From Paracoccaceae bacterium (lineage in GTDB: Bacteria > Pseudomonadota > Alphaproteobacteria > Rhodobacterales > Rhodobacteraceae): a stretch of 45,789 nucleotides of DNA. Shown here in pieces: positions 17,008 to 25,158 of the stretch. The stretch is taken from assembly GCA_024742575.1 (NCBI GenBank), contig JANSYF010000023.1, positions 1 to 45,789 of the forward strand, written 5' to 3'. Below the pieces are notes generated by a model. It saw nothing but the letters and a program-made list of their open reading frames with translations, did not search any database and was not told the DNA's origin. Numbering within the stretch: position 1 is the stretch's first letter; every line of letters starts with the position of its first letter. A program made the translations under genes and the position numbers.

Positions 17008-17940
17008 ATGCTCGATCCGCGCATCCGCCTCCGCCATCTTCGCTGCTTTCTGGAAACCGCACGCCTTGGATCGCTTTCGGCGGCTGCGGATGTGTTGAAC
17101 GTCTCGCAACCTGCCGTCTCCAAAACGATCCGCGAACTGGAAGAGGTGCTGGGCAAACCCCTGTTCGACCGGTCACACCGAAGATTGACGATGACGGCGG
17201 TTGGCCGGGTGTTCCAGCAACATGCGGGCGCGGCGATGGCCGAACTGTCGCGGGCCCAATCGCTGGTCAAGGACACCCCCTCGCAGATCACCCGCCTGTC
17301 TGTCGGGGTTCTGCCCACCGCTGCCACGTCGCTGATGCCGCGTGCTGCCTTGGCGTTTCGGGACTCACATCCAAATTGTCTGCTGCGCGTCAGCACAGGG
17401 CCGAACTGGCTGTTGATGTCGCAGCTTCGGGAAAGCAGCCTTGATCTGGTGGTGGGGCGCATGGGCAATGCAGAGGTGATGCAGCACCTTTCGTTTCATC
17501 ATCTCTATTCCGAGGACATCGCAGCCGTTGTGCGCCCAGATCATCCGCTGACCCATGAGGCGCAGCCATTGGACGCCTTGGACGTTTTCCCATTGCTTTT
17601 GCCGCCTCCGGGCGCAGTGATCGCCCCGCTGGTTCGGGCGCTTTTATCCCGGCACGGCATTTCGGCACAAAGTGCTGCGTTCGAATCCGTTTCTCTCGCC
17701 TTTGGTCGGCGGGTGGTGCAGTCATCGGATTCCGTATGGTTTATCTCACGCGGGGTTGTTGAAGACGAGTTGGACGCAGGCACGCTGATCGCCCTGCCCC
17801 TTGGCAATGACATGCGCGGCGGCCCCATCGGCATTTCGATGCGGGCAGATGGCGTTTTGACCGAGGAACAAACTGGATTGATCCGGGCGTTGGAAGACGC
17901 CCGGACCGAATTGCGCCCCTTGGGTCAAACCGCGGATTAG
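17008..17940 (+). CDS. pcaQ: LysR-type activator of protocatechuate genes
   Basis: A 310-residue LysR-type regulator. The winged helix-turn-helix covers about residues 5-65 (HLRCFLETARLGSLSAAADV, then SQPAVSKTIRELEE), and the periplasmic-binding-like effector domain follows. The start MLDPRIRLRHL matches the usual PcaQ N-terminus, so the ATG at 17008 is preferred over one ten codons upstream, which would place the operator inside the coding region. It is divergent from pcaDCHGB with a matching PcaQ box between them. The effector in relatives is 3-carboxymuconate or its lactone. Its stop overlaps the end of convergent pobA by four bases. Confidence 0.93.
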   Translation: MLDPRIRLRHLRCFLETARLGSLSAAADVLNVSQPAVSKTIRELEEVLGKPLFDRSHRRLTMTAVGRVFQQHAGAAMAELSRAQSLVKDTPSQITRLSVGVLPTAATSLMPRAALAFRDSHPNCLLRVSTGPNWLLMSQLRESSLDLVVGRMGNAEVMQHLSFHHLYSEDIAAVVRPDHPLTHEAQPLDALDVFPLLLPPPGAVIAPLVRALLSRHGISAQSAAFESVSLAFGRRVVQSSDSVWFISRGVVEDELDAGTLIALPLGNDMRGGPIGISMRADGVLTEEQTGLIRALEDARTELRPLGQTAD

Positions 17941-19106
17941 AACGGTAAGCCGATATAATTCTCGGCCAGATCGCGCCGCGCGGTTTCCGATTGCGACAGG
18001 TGGCGCAGCGTTGATTTGCGCATCTGCGCGGCAAAGCTATCTTCGCCATCAAAATGGTGCAGCATCGTCGTCATCTGCCAACTGAACCGCATCGCCTTCC
18101 AAATTCGCAGCAGCGCCCGTTCCGAATAGGTGTCGATCCCGGCCCTGTCGCCTTTCTTCACCGCATCAGTGAGCGCTTGATAGAGGTAATGCACATCGGA
18201 CACCGCCAGATTCAGCCCCTTGGCCCCGGTCGGCGGGACGATATGTGCAGCGTCGCCCACCAAGAACAATCGACCCCAACGGAGCGGTTCACTGACGAAA
18301 GACCGTAGCGGCGCGATGGATTTTTCGATGGATGGGCCGGTTTCCATACTGCTGGACACCTCGGTCGGCAGACAGCTTTTCAGCGTGGTCCAGAAGCGCT
18401 CGTCGCTCCATTCCTCGACCTTATCCGTCAGAGGAACCTGCACGTAGTAGCGGCTCAGGTTTTCATTGCGCATAGATGCCAGAGCAAACCCGTTCGCGGA
18501 ATTTGCATAGATCAGCTCTTCATGTGCGGGCTTCGTGCGCGACAGAACCCCCAGCCAGCCAAAGGGATAAACCCGCTCAAACTCGCGGCGCTTGTCCTCG
18601 GGGATGGTCTTGCGGCTCACGCCATGAAACCCGTCGCAGCCCGCCACGTAGGCACAGTCCAGACGCTTGCGTTCGCCATCTACAGTGTATTCGACGTAAG
18701 GCGCTGAACTGTCGGCGCCCTGAATCACCACGTCTTCGACACCATGGATGATCGTCGCGCCCATCGCATCCTGGGCCGCGTAGAGGTCGGTCGTCACCTC
18801 GGTCTGGCCGTAGACCATCACAGAGGTGCCCGTCAGGTCCTTGAAGTTGATGTGAACCATCAGGTCATCGTCCGTCAGGTAACAGCCGTCATGCGGAATG
18901 CCCTCGCGCGCCATGCGGTCGCCGACGCCTGCTTCGCGCAGCATCGCGACCGTCCCGGCCTCAAGCACACCGGCCCGGATACGTGACAACACATGCTCGC
19001 GTTTTGCGCGTTCAAGGACGACCGTCGCCACACCCGCCTTGTTAAGCAGTTGTGACAGCAACAGACCCGACGGTCCCCCGCCGATGATGGCGACTTCGGT
19101 TTTCAT
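17937..19106 (-). CDS. pobA: 4-hydroxybenzoate 3-monooxygenase
   Basis: A 389-residue FAD enzyme that hydroxylates 4-hydroxybenzoate to protocatechuate with NADPH and oxygen. Motifs are EVAIIGGGPSGLLLSQLL at the N-terminus, SRIRAGVLE, YVAGCDGFHGVSR in the middle, and LVGDAAHIVPPTGAKGLNLA. Length and N-terminus match PobA closely. It connects 4-hydroxybenzoate from the side-chain genes downstream to pcaHG. An AGGAAT-like site precedes the ATG at 19106; 34 further codons upstream are open but not conserved. Confidence 0.96.
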   Translation of the reverse strand: MKTEVAIIGGGPSGLLLSQLLNKAGVATVVLERAKREHVLSRIRAGVLEAGTVAMLREAGVGDRMAREGIPHDGCYLTDDDLMVHINFKDLTGTSVMVYGQTEVTTDLYAAQDAMGATIIHGVEDVVIQGADSSAPYVEYTVDGERKRLDCAYVAGCDGFHGVSRKTIPEDKRREFERVYPFGWLGVLSRTKPAHEELIYANSANGFALASMRNENLSRYYVQVPLTDKVEEWSDERFWTTLKSCLPTEVSSSMETGPSIEKSIAPLRSFVSEPLRWGRLFLVGDAAHIVPPTGAKGLNLAVSDVHYLYQALTDAVKKGDRAGIDTYSERALLRIWKAMRFSWQMTTMLHHFDGEDSFAAQMRKSTLRHLSQSETARRDLAENYIGLPF

Positions 19107-19198
19107 GGCAGCATTCCTCCAAAAGCTGACGACCTTGGTAGGCTCTTGGGCTGCGTCAGGTAATGGCATGAAAGAGCGCGCTATGGTAAGAATCGAAC

Positions 19199-20050
19199 AT
19201 GACTGCACAAAACACCATTCCAGCCTTCGGCCTTTATGGCGAACAAGGCCCGTTCCCAGACGTGATCCATTTCGAGGATTTCTCGGTCCGCGCGCCGATC
19301 AATGACTGGCGCATCCTGCCGCATCGCCACAGCCAGATGTCACAGCTTTTCATAGTTGATCAGGGCTGGATCGACGCCACGGTCGATGGCGAAAGGCACC
19401 GCATCTCATCGGGGCAATTCCTATATATTCCAGAGCATTGCGTGCATGAATTTGTCTTTGAGCCAGGTTCGGAAGGCAAGATCTTCTCGTTTCCTGTGAA
19501 CATCGTTCGCACGATCTCTCCGTCGACGGATCACATCCTCACTGCACTGTCTGAACCCTGTGTCGGACGCATCCATCCTGTGCTGGAACAAGTCACACGA
19601 TTGCTGCATGAGACAATCGGAGCGGCCAGCCTTTTTCGGGCACAGCAAGTTGTAGGATTGGCACATTCCGTGCTCGCGAACCTTGCAGAAGCCCAGCTAT
19701 CCAGACGCGAGTCAGATCAGAAAGCCAAACATGCACGGCTCTTTGCGCTGGATGAACTGATCTCGAAACACATGTCCGATGGCTGGTCGGCTTCGGACTT
19801 TGCCAACGCGCTGTCGATCAGCACGGGCCATCTGAGCCGCCTGTGCCGCGCAGCAACCGGGTTGGGGGCTGCGGCCTATATCGAACAGCATCAGATGCAG
19901 GAGGCCTGTCGTCTTCTGGCTTTCACGCAATTGCCGGTGTCAGAAATCGGCTACCGTCTGGGGTTCATTGACCCGTCCTATTTTTCAAAACGGTTCCGCG
20001 CGGTCCGTGGGCAAACCCCGACCCAGTACCGTGCGCTGTTCACGAAATAA
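19199..20050 (+). CDS. pobR: AraC-family regulator of pobA
   Basis: A 283-residue regulator with an N-terminal cupin-like sensing domain (HRHSQMSQLFIVDQGW, then RHRISSGQFLYIPEHCVHEF) and a C-terminal pair of helix-turn-helix motifs (ASDFANALSISTGHLSRLCRA, then VSEIGYRLGFIDPSYFSKRF). It is divergent from pobA with 92 bases between, the usual place for AraC-type PobR responding to 4-hydroxybenzoate. Its 3' end overlaps the convergent acyl-CoA dehydrogenase by 11 bases. Confidence 0.88.
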   Translation: MTAQNTIPAFGLYGEQGPFPDVIHFEDFSVRAPINDWRILPHRHSQMSQLFIVDQGWIDATVDGERHRISSGQFLYIPEHCVHEFVFEPGSEGKIFSFPVNIVRTISPSTDHILTALSEPCVGRIHPVLEQVTRLLHETIGAASLFRAQQVVGLAHSVLANLAEAQLSRRESDQKAKHARLFALDELISKHMSDGWSASDFANALSISTGHLSRLCRAATGLGAAAYIEQHQMQEACRLLAFTQLPVSEIGYRLGFIDPSYFSKRFRAVRGQTPTQYRALFTK

Positions 20051-21569
20051 GCACACGATCCGCCAGCCCAGTGATCCGCGCGGGATCAGGGTGCATGTCC
20101 GCAACAGCCGCGCATTTGGCCCAGCACGCACGGAAATATAGCCCTGCCGTGGCTTGCGCAAAGGCGTGCGCCTCATGCTCGGCCTCGGCCTCTGCGCGCA
20201 TCCGGTCGCGCCACGTGATCCAATCGGCCAGATCGGCCAAAACTCTGTCCGACGCACCACCCAGTTCACGGATCAGGTCTGCGAACTGGTCCGCGCCTTG
20301 CCCCTTGAGTCCGCGTGTTGCAATGCTGCGTTCGTGAATCCCGTTCGCCCCTTCATAGATCGACGTGATCCGCGCGTCGCGCCAGACCTGCCCGATATGG
20401 TATTCGTTCAGGTAACCATAACCGCCCAAGATCTGAATCCCGAGATCGGCTGCCCTGATCCCGGCCTCGGACCCGAACACCTTGCACAAGGGTGTGAGGA
20501 AAGACACAAGATCGGGGCGGTCTTCCCGTTCCATCTCGACGAATGCCACATGGCACATCGCCCGCGCGCCTATGGCGAGTGACGCTTGTTCCGACAACAT
20601 CCGCTGCACATCAGCATGGTCAACCAACCGTGCCGGGCTGCCACCCTTGCGTCGCCCTTGAACACGATCGTTGGCGTAGGCTGTCGCAATCTGCGATGCC
20701 CGCGCTGCATGCGCGACACCCTGCAAAGCCACGTCAAGCCGCGCGTGGTTCATCACAGTGAACATAGCGCGCAGCCCATCGCCTTCGGCACCAATCAATT
20801 CGGCGCGCGTGCCTTGAAAGGTCAACTGACAGGTGGGTGAGGCATGTAGCCCCAGCTTTTCCTCGATCCGGGTAACGGTCACCCCGCCCCCCCCTGAACA
20901 AAGGAACAGCGACAACCCATTCAGACCGTCTTCGACCGATCCACTGCGGGCAAGCACCAGATGCAGGATGCCCTTGGACATGTCCTGATCGCCGCCAGAG
21001 ATGAAAATCTTTTCTCCCTCCAGCCGCCAACCTTCGCCATCGCGCACGGCTTTGCACCGGATGCCAGACAGGTCTGACCCGGCCCCCGCTTCGGTCAGGC
21101 ACATGGTCGACAGCACCTCACCCGAGGCCAAGCGAGGAATCCAAGTCTCTTGCTGAACTGGCGTTCCGAAATGCAACAACGTTTCGATGGCACCAGGAAC
21201 CAGACCGCACACCATCTGCATGGCGTGATTGGCCCCGCTGAACACTTCGGAGACACCCGCTGCTATCAGGGCAGATTGGTCCATCCCACCAAAGCGTTCC
21301 GGCGCACGCAGCCCTTGCCAGCCACCCTCAGCAAGCTGTGCATATGCATCGCGAAACCCATCAGGCATGATGACGCGCCCCTCAACAAGCCGGGCACCTT
21401 GCGCATCCCCGATGGCATTCAACGGCGCCAAAACACCTTCGGCAAATTGTGCGAAATGTCCAAGGATGTCCGAAGCCAGCGCATCGTCCCATTCCGCCGT
21501 ATGATGAGCCCCGGCCACATGTCGCAGGGAAAACAGGATATCATCAGTCGGCGCGGTGAAGTCGGTCAT
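20040..21569 (-). CDS. Acyl-CoA dehydrogenase
   Basis: A 509-residue flavoenzyme of the acyl-CoA dehydrogenase family. Landmarks are the CLTEAGAGSDLSGI FAD/substrate loop, the LQGVAHAARASQIATAYANDR helix, DLGIQILGGYGYLNEY, and the C-terminal SIYEGANGIHERSIATRGL. The extended C-terminal region matches the longer FadE5/DmdC-like branch rather than the 380-residue short-chain type. It lies four bases from the CouO-like amidohydrolase on the same strand. In this setting it could desaturate dihydrocinnamoyl-CoA compounds into the hydroxycinnamoyl-CoA pathway; that substrate is inferred. A role in DMSP-type metabolism is an alternative. Confidence 0.88.
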   Translation of the reverse strand: MTDFTAPTDDILFSLRHVAGAHHTAEWDDALASDILGHFAQFAEGVLAPLNAIGDAQGARLVEGRVIMPDGFRDAYAQLAEGGWQGLRAPERFGGMDQSALIAAGVSEVFSGANHAMQMVCGLVPGAIETLLHFGTPVQQETWIPRLASGEVLSTMCLTEAGAGSDLSGIRCKAVRDGEGWRLEGEKIFISGGDQDMSKGILHLVLARSGSVEDGLNGLSLFLCSGGGGVTVTRIEEKLGLHASPTCQLTFQGTRAELIGAEGDGLRAMFTVMNHARLDVALQGVAHAARASQIATAYANDRVQGRRKGGSPARLVDHADVQRMLSEQASLAIGARAMCHVAFVEMEREDRPDLVSFLTPLCKVFGSEAGIRAADLGIQILGGYGYLNEYHIGQVWRDARITSIYEGANGIHERSIATRGLKGQGADQFADLIRELGGASDRVLADLADWITWRDRMRAEAEAEHEAHAFAQATAGLYFRACWAKCAAVADMHPDPARITGLADRVLIS

Positions 21570-21572
21570 GGA

Positions 21573-22469
21573 TCAGACGCCCGCGTCCGACACACCAAGA
21601 AGCCGCATCGCGTTTTCCTTGAGGATCAGCGGCCGCACTTCGTCTTTGAACGGCGCATCCGCAAAGTCCTTGAGCCAGCGATCCGGCGTTATGGCAGGCC
21701 AGTCCGACCCGAAAAGCATCTTCTTTTTCAGGATCGAGTTCGCATATTTGATGAAGATCTCGGGGAAGTATTTTGGCGACCAGCCCGACATGTCGAAATA
21801 GACATTCGGCTTGTGCTGCGCGACGGCTAGACCCTCTTCGGTCCACGGAAAGCTGGGATGCGCCAGAACGATGGGCATGTCCGGGAAATCCACCGCGACA
21901 TCGTCCAGATGCATCGGGTTCGAATACTTGAGCCGCATGCCCATCCCACCACGCATGCCGGAACCAACGCCCGTTTGCCCGGTATGGAACAATGTGATGG
22001 CGCCCTCTTCGGCGCAGGCTTCAAGCACGGTGTAGCAGGCCTCGCGGTCATTGGGGAAAAACCCCTGCATTGTCGGGTGAAACTTGAACCCGCGCACGCC
22101 GAATTCGCGCACCAAACGCCGCACCTCGCGCGCCCCCGCCTTGCCCTTGTGTGGGTCGATCGAGGCAAAGGGGATCAGGATGTCGTCATTTTCGGCGCAA
22201 AGCTGGGCGACTTCTTCGTTCGAGTAACGCCGGAACCCGGTTTCCCGTTCGGCATCGACCGGAAAGATCACCGCCGCGATATTGCGCTCGCGGTAGTAGA
22301 TCGCGGTGTCCTGAACCGTTGGCAACATGCCCTCGGCGCCGGCGGGATTCTTAAAATAGGCGGCCATACCCGCTTGGAATTCATTGTATCCATCATCACG
22401 GCACTGATTGCAGGGCTCCTCGGCATGTGTATGAAAATCAATGGCTTGGACCTTTGAAAAATCGACCAT
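21573..22469 (-). CDS. Metal-dependent amidohydrolase, CouO-like
   Basis: A 298-residue TIM-barrel amidohydrolase of the ACMSD/decarboxylase-like group. Metal ligands expected from the family are visible: H13 and H15 in DFHTH, H162 in FHTGQ, H204 in LAHPSF and D256 in FGSDWP. In Rhodococcus jostii the amidohydrolase CouO works in beta-oxidative deacetylation of p-hydroxycinnamates and needs an aspartate at nearly the same position (D257). Hydratase, ligase, SDR and MarR genes nearby support the same role. The ATG at 22469 follows a GGGAGGG site. It is divergent from the crotonase gene. A decarboxylase activity cannot be excluded. Confidence 0.83.
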   Translation of the reverse strand: MVDFSKVQAIDFHTHAEEPCNQCRDDGYNEFQAGMAAYFKNPAGAEGMLPTVQDTAIYYRERNIAAVIFPVDAERETGFRRYSNEEVAQLCAENDDILIPFASIDPHKGKAGAREVRRLVREFGVRGFKFHPTMQGFFPNDREACYTVLEACAEEGAITLFHTGQTGVGSGMRGGMGMRLKYSNPMHLDDVAVDFPDMPIVLAHPSFPWTEEGLAVAQHKPNVYFDMSGWSPKYFPEIFIKYANSILKKKMLFGSDWPAITPDRWLKDFADAPFKDEVRPLILKENAMRLLGVSDAGV

Positions 22470-22512
22470 GTCTGCCCTCCCGCAGCAAGAAATCAGCGCT
22501 TTCAAAAAACGC

Positions 22513-22546
22513 TATACAGCAAAACCGTTTACATATACAACAAAAC
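22513..22546. promoter_or_regulatory. Operator candidates in the amidohydrolase/crotonase divergent promoter
   Basis: A 13-base element, TATACAGCAAAAC at 22513-22525, recurs as TATACAACAAAAC at 22534-22546, exactly 21 bases (two helical turns) apart. Between them, AAAAC-C-GTTTA (22521-22531) is a near-palindrome that also occurs in front of the MarR gene ending at 34857. The region is AT-rich and 40-70 bases from both start codons, fitting repressor control of both genes. Confidence 0.5.
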
Positions 22547-22570
22547 TAATTGAAGGATCGGGAGGATCAT

Positions 22571-23359
22571 ATGCACGATGGCTCAACACCTTCGGGTGCC
22601 GTCACTCGCATTGAAATCGACGGTGATATCGCAACACTGATCTTCGACCGTCCGGAAAAGCGCAACGCGATGAACGATGCGCTGGTCGACGATCTGGACC
22701 AGTTCTTTTCCCATCCACCCAAAGGCGTGAACGCGGTAATCCTGCGCGGTGAAGGTGGGCATTTTTGCTCCGGTCTAGATCTGGCCGAACATGAACACCG
22801 CGCTCCGATCGATGGCGTCCACCATTCCCGCAACTGGCATCGCGTGTCCGAATTGATCGAATTCGGCGGCCTGCCGGTGATTTCAGTTCTGACCGGCGCT
22901 GTGATCGGCGGCGGGCTCGAGATCGCGGCGTCGACCCATGTGCGGATCGCCGAACCGACGGCGCGTTTCCAGCTTCCCGAGGGCCGTCGCGGCATCTTCG
23001 TTGGCGGTGGTGCAACAGTGCGCGTGGGCCGGATCATCGGCCCGGATCGCATGCGCGAGATGATGCTGACCGGTCGCAACTACGGTGCGGAGGACGCGGT
23101 ATCTCTTGGTCTTGCGCATTATTCCGTCGGCGAAGGCGAAGGTCTGGATCTTGCCCACAAGCTGGCCCGCAAGATCGCGGACAATGCGCCGTTCTCAAAT
23201 TACCTGATGATCAACGCGCTATCGCGGATCGGCGACATGTCCCGGTCGGATGGCCTGTTCACCGAAAGCCTGGCCGCCGCGATGTGTCAAACATCCGACG
23301 GTGCAAAAGAAGGGCTTCGGGCCTTTCTGGAGAAGAGGGAGCCGAACTTCAGAAAGTAA
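22571..23359 (+). CDS. Crotonase-family enoyl-CoA hydratase
   Basis: A 262-residue crotonase. Features are the substrate-binding FDRPEKRNAMND, the oxyanion-hole segments HFCSGLDLAEH and GAVIGGGLEIAASTHVRIAEPTARFQLPE, and a C-terminal helical cap. The role expected from context is hydration of p-coumaroyl- or feruloyl-CoA. The glutamate in RFQLPEGRRG occupies the usual second catalytic position. A GGAGG site precedes the ATG at 22571; an upstream TTG in frame was rejected. Retro-aldol cleavage (hydroxycinnamoyl-CoA hydratase-lyase) is an alternative that the presence of a CouO-like enzyme and SDR makes less likely. Confidence 0.88.
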   Translation: MHDGSTPSGAVTRIEIDGDIATLIFDRPEKRNAMNDALVDDLDQFFSHPPKGVNAVILRGEGGHFCSGLDLAEHEHRAPIDGVHHSRNWHRVSELIEFGGLPVISVLTGAVIGGGLEIAASTHVRIAEPTARFQLPEGRRGIFVGGGATVRVGRIIGPDRMREMMLTGRNYGAEDAVSLGLAHYSVGEGEGLDLAHKLARKIADNAPFSNYLMINALSRIGDMSRSDGLFTESLAAAMCQTSDGAKEGLRAFLEKREPNFRK

Positions 23360-23450
23360 AGCGGAGGCCGTGGGTCACACGGGAAGCGCGCAATTGGGTT
23401 GGTCCCGAATGCACGTTTCTTACCACCACCTGACCAGTGGAGACATTCCG

Positions 23451-23472
23451 TTCCGCATCGGAAAACATTTAA
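23451..23472. promoter_or_regulatory. Palindromes upstream of the DctP-type TRAP gene
   Basis: TTCCG-CAT-CGGAA at 23451-23463 is a perfect interrupted palindrome. It runs into AAAACATTTAA (23462-23472), a degraded copy of the AAAAC-N-GTTTA motif seen at 22521 and 35384. The site is 60-80 bases upstream of the binding-protein start. Either could be an operator. No clear -35/-10 pair was found in the 172-base gap. Confidence 0.35.
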
Positions 23473-23531
23473 TGGCGCGGAGTGTTCCTCAAGAAACACC
23501 ATCAAGTCAGACAAATCTGGGAGGATTTACC

Positions 23532-24569
23532 ATGAAAAGAAGAAACTTTGTCAAAAGCGCCGTTCTGGCCACCGTTGCAGCCCTTGGCGTGTCCAGCGCC
23601 GCCTACGCACAAGACATAACACTGCGCCTGCACCAGTTCCTGCCACCACCTGCGCCGGTTCCGGCACAGATCCTCAAGCCTTGGGCTCAGGGCGTCGAGG
23701 AAGCGTCAGGCGGTCGCATCAAGATCGAACATTTCGACGCCATGTCTCTGGGTGGCCGTCCGCCCGAATTGATGGATCAGGCACGTGACGGCGTGGTCGA
23801 TCTGTCCATGACCGTTGTCGGCTATACCCCCGGGCGCTTCCCACGTACCGAGGTGTTCGAACTGCCGTTCATGATGACCAACCCGGTTGCGACGGCCAAG
23901 GCGTATTGGGAAATGGTTGAGTCCGATTTCCAGAGCAACGAATATAAGGACGTGAAGGTTCTTGGCGCGTGGGTTCACGGCCCCGGCCTTATCCACTCGA
24001 CCGACGGTGTGACCAGCCTTGAAGACATGAAAGGGCTCACCCTGCGCGGTCCAACCAGGATCATCAACGACCTGATGGCAGAACTGGGTGCAGAACCCGT
24101 GGGTATGCCCCTGCCCGCGATCCCCGAGGCGCTGTCCAAGGGTGTTGTGAAGGCAACCGTGATCCCGTGGGAAGTGACCACCGCGATCCGCCTGTCGGAA
24201 CTGGTGAGCAACCACACCGAGTTTTCGGGTGATGAGTCGCTTTACACCGCCGCCATCGTTCTGGTGATGAACAAGGCCAAGTACGAAGCCTTGCCCGACG
24301 ATCTTCGCGCAATCCTTGACGCAGAATCCGGTGCCAAGCTGTCGGCCTTTGCCACGCAGGTGATGTGGGACATGGACGCCCCGGCCAAGGCGATTGCCGA
24401 AGAAGCAGGCAACACAATTGTCACACTGGATGAAGCCGAGGTCGCCCGTTGGAAGGAAGCGTCTCAACCTGTGATCGAACGCTGGATTGCCGATATGGAC
24501 GCCAAAGGCATCGACGGCGCGGCGCTTATCGAACAGGCCAAATCCCTTATCGCCAAGCACGGCGGCTGA
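23532..24569 (+). CDS. TRAP transporter substrate-binding protein (DctP family)
   Basis: A 345-residue periplasmic binding protein. The N-terminus carries a twin-arginine-like signal (MKRRNFVKSAVLATVAALG ending in AYA-Q). The DctP fold appears in SLGGRPPELMDQARDGVVDL, then LTLRGPTRIINDLMAELGAEPVGMPLPAIPEALSKG, with the arginine of LRGPTR as the usual carboxylate ligand. The substrate is therefore an organic acid; an aromatic carboxylate is inferred from neighbours. A GGGAGG ribosome site precedes the ATG. Confidence 0.92.
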   Translation: MKRRNFVKSAVLATVAALGVSSAAYAQDITLRLHQFLPPPAPVPAQILKPWAQGVEEASGGRIKIEHFDAMSLGGRPPELMDQARDGVVDLSMTVVGYTPGRFPRTEVFELPFMMTNPVATAKAYWEMVESDFQSNEYKDVKVLGAWVHGPGLIHSTDGVTSLEDMKGLTLRGPTRIINDLMAELGAEPVGMPLPAIPEALSKGVVKATVIPWEVTTAIRLSELVSNHTEFSGDESLYTAAIVLVMNKAKYEALPDDLRAILDAESGAKLSAFATQVMWDMDAPAKAIAEEAGNTIVTLDEAEVARWKEASQPVIERWIADMDAKGIDGAALIEQAKSLIAKHGG

Positions 24570-24587
24570 TCGGTCAGAGCAGTAAAC

Positions 24588-24616
24588 GCGGTGGGCTGAT
24601 TGCAATGGCCCACCGC
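24588..24616 (+). other. Stem-loop between TRAP binding-protein and DctQ genes
   Basis: GCGGTGGGC at 24588-24596 pairs perfectly with GCCCACCGC at 24608-24616 around an 11-base loop. It follows the binding-protein stop by 18 bases and precedes the dctQ ribosome site. Such hairpins commonly stabilise the upstream mRNA or attenuate read-through so binding protein exceeds membrane subunits. The role here is inferred. Confidence 0.6.
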
Positions 24617-24633
24617 ACCTTGGGGAGGGTGGC

Positions 24634-25146
24634 ATGTACCGACGACTTCAGATCATTGTCGAACTTATTGCGCGGGTGCTGGCTCTTGCGGGTGGCGCGG
24701 TGCTGTTGTGCATCATCGTCTTGACCTGTGTGTCGATCATCGGCCGCGCGCTGGTGCCCTTCGATTTTGGCGTAGGCCCGATCCGCGGCATCTATGACAT
24801 GACAGAAATTGGCATGGCCGCAGCGATCTTTGCCTTTCTCCCTTGGGCTCAATTCAACGAAGCACACGCACGGGTGGACCTGTTCCAACCTATAATGCCC
24901 AAGACGATGGACCGCGTTCTGGACCTTCTGTTCAACGTGGCGATGTTGGTGGTTGCCGCAGTTGGAACGTGGCGTCTGTATCTAGGCATGCAGGACAAAC
25001 TGTCATTCGGCGAAACAACTCTGATCGCGCAGATCCCAGTGTGGCAGGGCTATGCCGCCAGCCTCTTGGGCGCGGTCGGCTTCATCATGGTCGCCGCATT
25101 CTGCGTGCTGCGCTCTGGGCGGCGCATGGCCGGACTTCCGGACTAG
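24634..25146 (+). CDS. TRAP transporter small permease (DctQ)
   Basis: A 170-residue membrane protein with four hydrophobic segments (about residues 14-40, 50-70, 90-112 and 135-158), the layout of DctQ subunits. LPWAQFNEAHARVDLF between segments two and three is the typical cytoplasmic motif. It pairs with the large permease encoded 12 bases downstream. A GGGGAGG site precedes the ATG. Confidence 0.9.
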   Translation: MYRRLQIIVELIARVLALAGGAVLLCIIVLTCVSIIGRALVPFDFGVGPIRGIYDMTEIGMAAAIFAFLPWAQFNEAHARVDLFQPIMPKTMDRVLDLLFNVAMLVVAAVGTWRLYLGMQDKLSFGETTLIAQIPVWQGYAASLLGAVGFIMVAAFCVLRSGRRMAGLPD

Positions 25147-25158
25147 GAACCACATAAC

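Noticed and set aside
16919..17176. N-terminal extension of pcaD by 86 residues
   Set aside because: It would cross the PcaQ box and the pcaQ start, and the family N-terminus begins at the ATG at 16918, which has a good ribosome site.
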